DNA of 5,176 nucleotides from IMCC26207 sp037141255 (GTDB lineage: Bacteria; Actinomycetota; Acidimicrobiia; Acidimicrobiales; Microtrichaceae). Positions 1 through 5,176 of this stretch are shown one piece after another. Location: the NCBI GenBank assembly GCA_037141255.1, contig JBAXCX010000162.1, positions 1-5,176 on the forward strand, read 5' to 3'. The notes beneath the pieces were generated by a model. It had not been told where the DNA came from. It saw only the letters and a program-made list of their open reading frames with translations, and did no database searches. Each line of letters begins with the position of its first letter. Position 1 is the stretch's first letter. A program made the translations under genes and the position numbers.

Positions 1-255
1 ATCGTCACCGATGCGGGGGCGCTCCCGGATACAGCGGGACCTTGTGGCGTGGTCGTCCCGGTTGGAGATGTGCAAGCGCTCGCAGCGGCCCTCGAAGTGG
101 CGGCGACGAGTGGGGAACAAACTCCACAAGAACTCAGTCGGGCGGCAAAACACTTGGGGCAGTTTTCAATCCCTGCATTTCAGCAGCGACTCCTGCTAGC
201 GGTGGAAGCGGAACTGGCTCTCAATGAACCTGCGTCGGCAGGCGCTATCCCTTGA
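1..255 (+). CDS. Glycosyltransferase, GT4-like, C-terminal fragment (5' end outside the window)
   Basis: Frame 1 is open from the first base and stops at TGA 253-255, giving the last 84 residues of a longer protein. The start reads VTDAGALPDTAG, followed by GVVVPVGDVQALAAALEVAA. This matches the C-terminal nucleotide-sugar-binding half of family GT4 (group 1) glycosyltransferases, where a glycine/proline-containing loop is followed by a 'tG.lvpp.D..aLA.Al' stretch and a helix. Such enzymes move a sugar from a nucleotide donor onto a growing glycan or lipid carrier on the cytoplasmic side of the membrane. The last 20 or so residues (alanine- and glutamate-rich, ending SAGAIP) are an unremarkable tail. 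The catalytic N-terminal half is not in the window, so donor and acceptor cannot be named. The gene converges on the acyltransferase gene and overlaps its 3' end by 11 bases. An in-frame ATG does not occur until base 49, inside the domain, so this is a cut gene and not a small one. Confidence 0.72.
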   Translation: MVTDAGALPDTAGPCGVVVPVGDVQALAAALEVAATSGEQTPQELSRAAKHLGQFSIPAFQQRLLLAVEAELALNEPASAGAIP

Positions 256-2257
256 TCTCGGGGTGATCCTCAATAATTCGGTTGACCTCATAGGGGGATC
301 CAATCAGGTTTAGGTGACCGGGATCTCGATAGAGCACCGAGTTTCCTTTTGTCATGTCACAGGTGCCTTGTTGACAGAAGTAGCCGGAAACGCTGATGAA
401 CTTAGCGCCGGGCACGGAATCGGTTACGGAGATCAAAGCGGGGAGATCAAGACCTGGTCGCGACAAGTACTCATCTGCTGGTTGTGTGCAGTCCTGAGGG
501 ACGAGCGGTGCAACCTGAAATTTGCATCGTTGAGGATCGAATGGGAACGTCGGATTCTCGTCGATGACGTATACCTGCTTACCTGCAGCAGTTAAGCGTT
601 TCAGTACCGGCTTGAACTCATTCATCGGGACCTGTCTGAAGGTCCAGTTCGCAGCAATTATCACCGTTTTGATGGACTTCGTATTCACCACATAATCCAA
701 GATCTGCGGGAAGGTTTCATCAGAGGGTATGGGCATGGCGGAGCCGTAATAGACCACGTTCTTCTCGGGGAGAGCAGCGGCGAAGCCTGGATAGAGCATT
801 TCCGAGTAGCTGTCACCTAGCAGAGCCACGTCCACAGGGCCTGTTGCTTTTGATTGTTTGCAGCGCTGATAGGTCTCGAAAAAGCCGGCATTGGCACGTA
901 TCTCTTCTGGCGTGCAGGGAAAGTGTTCGTTCTTGAGGTACTCGAAGAAGGCGATTTCTCCAACATCTCCTTGTCGTGATCCTCGGACGCTCCCAGATTC
1001 GTAGCGCGGAGCGAGAGTGTGCGAGGCCCAGAGCCCAACGCCCAAGCAGACCAGAATGGGCGGTGTAACTACCACTGCAATGAGGGAAGCATTTTTCCGA
1101 GCGGACATCTTTGGCAAAGAACGGATTGGTTTCTCTAAAAGAACATACGAGATCATGGCAGGCAGGAGGGAGAGAAGCGCAGCGATCGCTGCTGCACCTG
1201 CTGGGCGGTGGAGGCCAGCCATCTCATGGCTTTTTGGCCAGATCGCTACGGCAAAAACAATAAATGGCCAGTGCCATAGGTAAATCGAATAGGACCAATC
1301 TCCGATCTTCACCATGGGGGTCCACGAGAGCGCCTGAGAGACCGGGTTGGTAGAGGCTGTTCCTGCAACGAGGAGGAGCACGGTGCCAAGTACCGGCAGC
1401 AGCGTCCAGACACCTGGAAATGGGGTTGACCCGGAGATGAGCCAGAGAGATGCGGCAACCATTCCGAGTCCAGCCACTCCTAGGAGCGAGCCGAGGTACT
1501 TGGCTGACTTGAGGTGCTGGGGGATGGCCACTGCACCGAGCACCAGGAAAGCACCTGCAGCAAACTCCCATGCTCGAGTGAGGGGGCTGTAAAAGCCGAG
1601 GAGCCATGAGAGGTTCTCGGGGTGTGAGGATGTAGACCCCGTCATGGAAAGTACGAACGAGGAAATTGCTATTCCGGCGACCAGAAGAAGGGGAAAGATC
1701 TTTCGATTCCGCATTCGTCGGCCGATCGCCCAACCGAGAGCCAAGATGGCCGGGAAGATCAGGTAGAACTGCTCCTCAACCGCTAAAGACCACGTGTTCA
1801 GGAGCGGATTGGTTTCGGCCGGCGCATCGAAGTATTGACCCGTCAAATTGGCGATCACGGCATTTGCGGAGAGCAACATCGCTCCGAGGCCTGTCTTTGC
1901 CGCCGTCTGGAGAGGGCCCAAAGGGGACAGAACGAGCACAGAGAACGCCACAGTGCATGTCACCATGAGGGCCAGAGCTGGAGTGAGTCGCCGGAACCTT
2001 CGAAGGTAAAAGCTTCCAAATCGGATCTGGCCGGTCTCGTTCCATTCGCGCAAGATAACCTTGGTGATGACGAAGCCGGAAAGAACGAAGAAGATGTCGA
2101 CCCCAACAAACCCCCCTGGCAGGGGAAGACCAGCATGAAAGATCAGAACCACAATCACAGCTAGGGCTCGCAGGCCTTGAATATCTGCCCGACGCGGCTC
2201 TTTGGCAGTTCTCACCTCACTCGCAGGCGCATCCTCGCCGAGGTCAATCAATTTCAA
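245..2257 (-). CDS. Membrane acyltransferase: AT3 domain fused to C-terminal SGNH domain (OatA-like O-acyltransferase)
   Basis: Predicted to transfer an acyl, usually acetyl, group across the membrane onto a cell-surface glycan or peptidoglycan; the real acceptor is unknown. With the start chosen here the protein has 670 residues. Residues 22-41 carry the family opening (RADIQGLRALAV, then the conserved His41). GFVGVDIFFVLSGFVIT follows at 49-65, NTWSLAVEEQFYL at 154-166 and SYSIYLWHWP at 322-331. About 11-12 hydrophobic segments lie between residues 30 and 412. From about 430 onward is a soluble, presumably extracytoplasmic SGNH domain, with GDSYSE at 481-486 (nucleophile Ser483), AANW near 535-538 and DPGHLN at 645-650 (Asp645/His648). 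Six cysteines (448, 466, 578, 590, 628, 633) could form disulfides outside the cell. Start choice: the frame is open up to a TTG at 2299 (684 residues) with no ribosome site, whereas the TTG at 2257 has AAGGGAG eight bases upstream; a GTG at 2215 is a third, weaker option. It lies downstream of accBC on the same strand but separated by about 200 bases, so co-transcription is uncertain. The partial glycosyltransferase beside it suggests a surface-polysaccharide role. The frame is intact. Confidence 0.9.
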   Translation of the reverse strand: MKLIDLGEDAPASEVRTAKEPRRADIQGLRALAVIVVLIFHAGLPLPGGFVGVDIFFVLSGFVITKVILREWNETGQIRFGSFYLRRFRRLTPALALMVTCTVAFSVLVLSPLGPLQTAAKTGLGAMLLSANAVIANLTGQYFDAPAETNPLLNTWSLAVEEQFYLIFPAILALGWAIGRRMRNRKIFPLLLVAGIAISSFVLSMTGSTSSHPENLSWLLGFYSPLTRAWEFAAGAFLVLGAVAIPQHLKSAKYLGSLLGVAGLGMVAASLWLISGSTPFPGVWTLLPVLGTVLLLVAGTASTNPVSQALSWTPMVKIGDWSYSIYLWHWPFIVFAVAIWPKSHEMAGLHRPAGAAAIAALLSLLPAMISYVLLEKPIRSLPKMSARKNASLIAVVVTPPILVCLGVGLWASHTLAPRYESGSVRGSRQGDVGEIAFFEYLKNEHFPCTPEEIRANAGFFETYQRCKQSKATGPVDVALLGDSYSEMLYPGFAAALPEKNVVYYGSAMPIPSDETFPQILDYVVNTKSIKTVIIAANWTFRQVPMNEFKPVLKRLTAAGKQVYVIDENPTFPFDPQRCKFQVAPLVPQDCTQPADEYLSRPGLDLPALISVTDSVPGAKFISVSGYFCQQGTCDMTKGNSVLYRDPGHLNLIGSPYEVNRIIEDHPEIKG

Positions 2258-2265
2258 CGCTCGAA

Positions 2266-2272
2266 CTCCCTT
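2266..2272 (-). promoter_or_regulatory. Likely ribosome binding site for the acyltransferase (AAGGGAG)
   Basis: On the minus strand AAGGGAG is followed by eight bases (TTCGAGCG) and then the TTG at 2257. Both match and spacing are good for a Shine-Dalgarno site. This decides the start in favour of 2257 over the upstream TTG at 2299, which has only GACTTATCGC in front of it. The site sits inside the longer open frame, so it would be a chance match if translation really begins at 2299. Confidence 0.5.
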
Positions 2273-2370
2273 GGTGGTCTTCGCCCTTGGTCCCGCCAAG
2301 CGATAAGTCTGATTCTGGCCAGAAGTCGGTCAACGCCCATCAGATTGCGGTGGTTTCGGATGATATCTGA

Positions 2371-2388
2371 CACGAGGAAGCCTCTGTG
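2371..2388 (-). repeat. Small hairpin in the accBC-acyltransferase intergenic region
   Basis: CAC-GAGG, loop AAG, CCTC, one bulged T, GTG (plus-strand reading) gives a seven-pair stem with a three-base loop. It could slow RNA decay downstream of accBC or act in the leader of the acyltransferase. There is no T-run on either side, so it does not look like an intrinsic terminator, and a stem this short can occur by chance. Confidence 0.3.
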
Positions 2389-2430
2389 GGAGTGCCAGAA
2401 CTTCAGTTCCTAGATATGGATTGGCTGATA

Positions 2431-2461
2431 GCTGAGCCGAGTCCTGATCGCACAGCTCAGC
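2431..2461. repeat. Seven-base inverted repeat spanning the accBC stop codon
   Basis: GCTGAGC at 2431-2437 is the exact reverse complement of GCTCAGC at 2455-2461, with a 17-base loop. The right arm includes the accBC stop codon (2457-2459) and part of the last sense codon. It might fold at the end of the accBC message, but the long loop and lack of a T-tract make a terminator role weak. Confidence 0.25.
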
Positions 2462-4253
2462 TCGCGGCAGCAGAGGGCTCGATAACCACGACGACCTGTC
2501 CGGCGGTAACGGAAGCACCCGACTCCACCTTGACTTCAGTCACGGTTCCGTCCACGTCTGAGGCAACGTTGTTTTCCATCTTCATAGCCTCAAGCACCAC
2601 CACGGTGTCGCCCTTGGCAACGGTCTGGCCAACTTCGACTTCAACTTTCACGATGGTTCCCTGCATGGGAACCGCAATCTTGCCGCTGCCTGCTGCGCCG
2701 GCCGAACTTGCACCTGCACCGCCCCGCTTGGGGCGAGCTTTGGCTGCCCCGCCTGAGCTAGGACCTGCAACTGCTGTCAGCTGAGATTCAGGAACGTACA
2801 TAGAAACAGCAAATCGTTTGCCGTTGACCTCTACATCAACATCTCGTTTGACCTTTGGCTCGGCACCCTCGGTCTCTGCGGGGGCTTCTCCGGCCTTGCC
2901 GCCAATTCCGGTTAAGTCGAGCGTGTCCTCTACCCACTTTGTTGAGTGAGTAATCGCAGAGAAATCTGGGTGACGAAGAATTGCAAGATCTGCCGGAATG
3001 GTCGTGGCTACGCCCTCAACCACCATCTCTTCAAGGGCACGAATCATGCGGGCAATTGCCACGTCACGGTTACGTCCCCAAACGCAGAGCTTTCCGGTCA
3101 GGTTGTCGTAGTACTGGCTAATCTCGTCGCCCTCTTCGTACCCGCCGTCCCAGCGAACCCCGTAGCCCGAGGCTACCCGCAGCTTGCTGAGCGGTCCGGG
3201 GGAGGGAAGGAACTTGCCTTCAGCAACATCCTCGGCATTGATACGGCACTCAATTGCGTGGCCGTGAATGCGCACCTGCTCTTGTGTGAAGGGCAGTGCC
3301 TCGCCTGCGGCCACTCGGATCTGCAACTCGACCAAGTCAACATCGGTGACAAGCTCGGTTACAGGGTGTTCCACCTGCAAGCGAGTGTTCATCTCGAGGT
3401 AGTAGAAGGACTCGTTCTCGTACAGGAACTCAACGGTGCCGGCGTTGACGTAATCGCAACCCCGCGCAACGGCACAGGCGGCCTCACCCATCTCGGCGAT
3501 GATCGCCTCGGGGATTGCAGGGGCTGGAGCTTCTTCAATTAGTTTTTGGTGACGACGCTGAGCCGAACAATCGCGCGTTCCTAGGTAGACCACGTTGCCG
3601 TGGGTGTCGGCCATGACCTGAACCTCGATATGGCGGGGCCCGGTCAGGTAGCGCTCCATGTAGCACTCGTCTCGGCCGAAGTAGGCCAAGGATTCACGCT
3701 GTGCAGACTCAAGTGCAGAGACAACTTCATCTGCCGAACCAACCACTTTCATGCCTCGACCGCCGCCGCCGTAGGCCGCCTTGATGGCAATGGGGTACCC
3801 GAACTCTGCGCCAAAGGCCTCGACCTGTGAAGGGTCGGTGATGATGTCAGTGGTGCCTGGAACTCCGAGCACGCCAACCTTTTCAGCTGCGAGTCGGGCC
3901 GAGATCTTGTCGCCCATGACGTCGATTGCGGCAGGAGGCGGACCAATAAAGGCCACGCCAATGTCAGTGATTCGCTGAGCAAACTCACTGTTCTCAGAGA
4001 AGAACCCGTAGCCCGGGTGTACCGCTTCGGCGCCAGATCGAGCGATCACATCAAGGATCTTGTCAGCGTCGATATAACTCTCTGCCGCAGTCTGCCCCCC
4101 AAGTGCATAAGCCTCGTCAGCCAAGCGCACATGGAGTGCATCACGGTCGAGATCGGAGTAGACGGCCACGGTAGAGATCCCGAGTTCACGACATGCTCGG
4201 ATGACCCGAACTGCGATTTCTCCACGATTTGCGATGAGTACTTTTGAAAACAC
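2457..4253 (-). CDS. accBC: Acyl-CoA carboxylase alpha subunit: biotin carboxylase fused to biotin carboxyl carrier protein
   Basis: Uses ATP and bicarbonate to carboxylate its own biotin; a separate beta subunit (AccD/PccB type, not in this window) then moves the carboxyl to acetyl- or propionyl-CoA for fatty acid and related lipid synthesis in the cytoplasm. The 598 residues fit actinobacterial fused alpha subunits (AccA3/AccBC type), against roughly 450 for stand-alone AccC. Residues 1-114 are the N-terminal biotin carboxylase domain (MFSKVLIANRGEIAVRVIRA, HPGYGFFSEN). The ATP-grasp domain spans about 115-322 with the glycine loop YGGGGRGMKV at 161-170, HQKLIEEAP at 235-243 and catalytic EMNTRLQVEHPVTE at 287-300. 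The C-terminal carboxylase domain runs to about 441. A charged then Ala/Gly/Ser-rich linker (about 442-524) leads to the carrier domain (525-592), with EAMKME at 555-560 and biotin on Lys558. The GTG start is set by the family N-terminus and by AGAGGAAAG seven bases upstream. All key residues appear present. Acyl substrate range cannot be read from this subunit. Confidence 0.97.
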   Translation of the reverse strand: MFSKVLIANRGEIAVRVIRACRELGISTVAVYSDLDRDALHVRLADEAYALGGQTAAESYIDADKILDVIARSGAEAVHPGYGFFSENSEFAQRITDIGVAFIGPPPAAIDVMGDKISARLAAEKVGVLGVPGTTDIITDPSQVEAFGAEFGYPIAIKAAYGGGGRGMKVVGSADEVVSALESAQRESLAYFGRDECYMERYLTGPRHIEVQVMADTHGNVVYLGTRDCSAQRRHQKLIEEAPAPAIPEAIIAEMGEAACAVARGCDYVNAGTVEFLYENESFYYLEMNTRLQVEHPVTELVTDVDLVELQIRVAAGEALPFTQEQVRIHGHAIECRINAEDVAEGKFLPSPGPLSKLRVASGYGVRWDGGYEEGDEISQYYDNLTGKLCVWGRNRDVAIARMIRALEEMVVEGVATTIPADLAILRHPDFSAITHSTKWVEDTLDLTGIGGKAGEAPAETEGAEPKVKRDVDVEVNGKRFAVSMYVPESQLTAVAGPSSGGAAKARPKRGGAGASSAGAAGSGKIAVPMQGTIVKVEVEVGQTVAKGDTVVVLEAMKMENNVASDVDGTVTEVKVESGASVTAGQVVVVIEPSAAAS

Positions 4254-4257
4254 GCTC

Positions 4258-4263
4258 TATCTT
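4258..4263 (+). promoter_or_regulatory. Possible -10 box (TATCTT) for a leaderless birA transcript
   Basis: TATCTT followed by six bases and then GTG at 4270 is the spacing expected if transcription begins at the first base of the birA start codon. No ribosome site precedes either GTG 4270 or ATG 4234, which favours leaderless translation, common in actinobacteria. The -35 region is poor (TGAGTA at 4235-4240). This is an inference from spacing and a hexamer match only. Confidence 0.3.
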
Positions 4264-4269
4264 TCCTCT
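4261..4269 (-). promoter_or_regulatory. Ribosome binding site of accBC (AGAGGAAAG)
   Basis: On the minus strand this purine-rich run ends seven bases before the GTG at 4253, a normal spacing, and supports that start. It directly abuts the GTG proposed as the birA start at 4270, so the control sequences of the two divergent genes are interleaved. Confidence 0.65.
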
Positions 4270-5176
4270 GTGAGCTTCCTTCGCGCCAAGTCAGCGCTCA
4301 ACAAAACCAGATTTGCAGATCTACGCACGGTGTCCCAAACAGGCTCCACGAATGCCGACATGAAAGTGTTGCTCAGTTCGGCTGGTGCTGCAGGGTCCAT
4401 GCAGGAACCTTCTCAAGCTAGCCCGATTGTGCTGCTTGCAAACCACCAGACGGCCGGTCGGGGAAGACTGAGTCGTCAATGGCAGGCGCCAGCGGGGTCT
4501 TCACTGCTGATGACGATCGGTCTGCCGCTAGCTCAGTTCCCCCCAGAACATCTGACGCTGCTCACCACGTGTTTGGCGCTAGCCGTCACTGATGCAACCC
4601 GAGCACTTGGTATCGAACAGGTGAACATCAAGTGGCCCAATGACCTGGTGTGTGATTCAGAGCCTGTGAGTGAGATAGCGAGTGAGACAGTGAGTGAGGC
4701 AGTGAGCGAGGCCAGCCCTATTGGCTCCGAGCTGGCTCCGAGCTACTTCAAACTCGGCGGAATTCTGGCTGAGTTACACGAGGTTCCTGATGTCGGACTG
4801 TGTGCGCTGCTGGGTCTTGGCCTCAACGTCAATTGGCCCGAACTGCCACCGGAACTAGTTGGGATTGCCTCGTCACTCAACAAAATTCTTGGTCATGAGA
4901 TTGACCGTGAGCAACTGCTGATAGAGCTGCTGACTTCGCTAGATGCCAAGTGGTTGCCGGAACTGCAAGATCCCGAAGGTGACCAGTCAGTCCTCTTTCA
5001 GACTTACAGGGCCCGATCCGCAACCATTGGCACTCGCGTGCGAGTTGAACTTCCTCAGGGTGAACTCGTTGGAGTGGCTACCGGTATTGCAACGGACGGT
5101 GCTCTTCTGCTCCGTGATGACTCTGGCCATGATCACGTGGTGACCGTGGGTGATGTGGTGCACCTCCGGCCGGAGC
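4270..5176 (+). CDS. birA: Biotin--[acetyl-CoA-carboxylase] ligase, 3' end cut by the window edge
   Basis: Activates biotin with ATP to biotinyl-5'-AMP and attaches it to the carrier-domain lysine of biotin enzymes, here most likely Lys558 of the neighbouring AccBC. Frame 1 is open to the last base, 302 codons from GTG 4270. Residues 22-29 carry VSQTGSTNAD (Ser26-Thr27-Asn28). The biotin-binding loop QTAGRGRLSRQW is at 60-71, KWPND at 121-125, KLGGIL at 161-166 (Lys161 matches the catalytic lysine of E. coli BirA) and GLGLNVNWP about 30 residues later. A small C-terminal beta domain starts near 255. The last residues visible, VGDVVHLRPE, resemble the usual end of such proteins, so few codons are missing. 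There is no N-terminal helix-turn-helix, so it is a ligase only and not a biotin repressor. Between KWPND and KLGGIL are 35 residues where E. coli BirA has 6, largely from tandem repeats. Start is uncertain: ATG 4234 is in frame and would overlap accBC; GTG 4270 fits family length better. It is divergent from accBC. Confidence 0.93.
   Translation, partial: MSFLRAKSALNKTRFADLRTVSQTGSTNADMKVLLSSAGAAGSMQEPSQASPIVLLANHQTAGRGRLSRQWQAPAGSSLLMTIGLPLAQFPPEHLTLLTTCLALAVTDATRALGIEQVNIKWPNDLVCDSEPVSEIASETVSEAVSEASPIGSELAPSYFKLGGILAELHEVPDVGLCALLGLGLNVNWPELPPELVGIASSLNKILGHEIDREQLLIELLTSLDAKWLPELQDPEGDQSVLFQTYRARSATIGTRVRVELPQGELVGVATGIATDGALLLRDDSGHDHVVTVGDVVHLRPE
4666..4713 (+). repeat. Four tandem 12-base repeats inside birA
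   Basis: Four consecutive 12-base units (consensus GTGAGTGAGRYA-like) read in frame as VSEI, ASET, VSEA, VSEA. They differ from one another at one to four positions. As 12 is a multiple of three, unit gain or loss would keep the frame. They make up just over half of the extra loop between KWPND and KLGGIL of the ligase. Confidence 0.9.
4723..4744 (+). repeat. Exact 11-base tandem duplication inside birA
   Basis: GGCTCCGAGCT occurs twice without a gap (4723-4733 and 4734-4744), ten bases after the 12-base repeats. The unit is not a multiple of three, so the two copies are read in different frames (GSEL, then APSY). It belongs to the same extra loop. Confidence 0.85.

Larger units (their letters stand above)
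2258..2456. other. Intergenic region between accBC and the acyltransferase gene
   Basis: This short stretch holds no gene I can support. On the minus strand it would carry the 3' end of the accBC message and the leader of the acyltransferase. Visible elements are a small hairpin (2371-2388), an inverted repeat around the accBC stop (2431-2461), and a 28-codon open frame (2254-2340, -) ending on the acyltransferase start. A TTGACC hexamer (2328-2333, -) resembles a -35 box, but the best facing -10 (ACTTAT, 2303-2308) is 19 bases away and poor, so I do not call a promoter. Neither hairpin is followed by a T-run on the minus strand, so no rho-independent terminator is called. Confidence 0.5.

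Noticed and set aside
1224..1733. 169-codon open frame on the minus strand in another frame
   Set aside because: Lies inside the acyltransferase membrane domain in a shifted frame; Pro/Arg-rich composition typical of a shadow frame.
2371..2461. Rho-independent terminator after accBC
   Set aside because: The hairpins present are short or long-looped and none is followed by a T-run on the minus strand.
2330..2518. 62-codon minus-strand frame between accBC and the acyltransferase
   Set aside because: Overlaps the accBC 3' end in another frame, Pro/Leu-rich with no family resemblance; no good ribosome site seen.
2386..2784. 132-codon plus-strand frame, Thr/Ser/Ala-rich
   Set aside because: Antisense to the carrier domain and linker of accBC; low-complexity reading of the opposite strand, no ribosome site.
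2946..3542. 198-codon open frame on the plus strand
   Set aside because: Entirely antisense to the biotin carboxylase domain of accBC; its translation shows no recognisable domain and is explained by codon bias of the real gene.
4244..4249. TTGAAA as a -35 box for birA
   Set aside because: It lies only eight bases before the TATCTT -10 candidate, too close for a normal promoter, and no -10 occurs at the right distance.
4270..4345. A DNA-binding (biotin repressor) domain at the BirA N-terminus
   Set aside because: Only about 25 residues precede the STN motif, too few for a winged helix-turn-helix; this is the ligase-only form.
1..5176. tRNA, rRNA, CRISPR array, insertion sequence or toxin-antitoxin/defence system
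   Set aside because: No spaced direct-repeat array, terminal inverted repeats, transposase motifs or RNA-gene signatures were seen; the space is filled by the four genes described.

Overview
The window holds two complete genes on the minus strand, cut genes at both ends on the plus strand, and almost no non-coding DNA. The fused biotin carboxylase/carrier protein, a biotin ligase without a DNA-binding domain, the GTG and TTG starts and the fairly GC-rich codon use together point to an actinobacterium. A Microbacteriaceae-like lineage of moderate GC is my best guess, but that is inference from style and not from a marker gene.

Layout. Bases 1-255 (+) carry the last 84 codons of a glycosyltransferase of the GT4 type. 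Tail-to-tail with it, and overlapping it by 11 bases, is a large membrane acyltransferase (245-2257, -): an acyltransferase-3 membrane domain fused to an extracytoplasmic SGNH esterase/transferase domain, the architecture of OatA-like polysaccharide or peptidoglycan O-acetylases. About 200 bases further (2258-2456, containing the likely leader of that gene) comes accBC (2457-4253, -), the alpha subunit of an acyl-CoA carboxylase with biotin carboxylase and biotin carrier domains. Head-to-head with it, only 16 bases away under the chosen starts, is birA (4270 to beyond the window, +), the biotin-protein ligase. Its reading frame is open to the last base and appears to lack only its last few codons.

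How the genes fit together. BirA attaches biotin to the lysine of the EAMKME motif in AccBC, so the right half is a divergent enzyme/substrate pair for acyl-CoA carboxylation (malonyl-CoA or methylmalonyl-CoA supply for lipids). The left half looks like the edge of a cell-surface glycan region: a sugar transferase and a surface-glycan acylase.

No clear new system is visible. The most unusual features are an approximately 29-residue insertion in the BirA active-site loop, built partly from four tandem 12-base repeats plus an 11-base tandem duplication, and the very compact birA/accBC divergent start region, which may imply a leaderless birA transcript.
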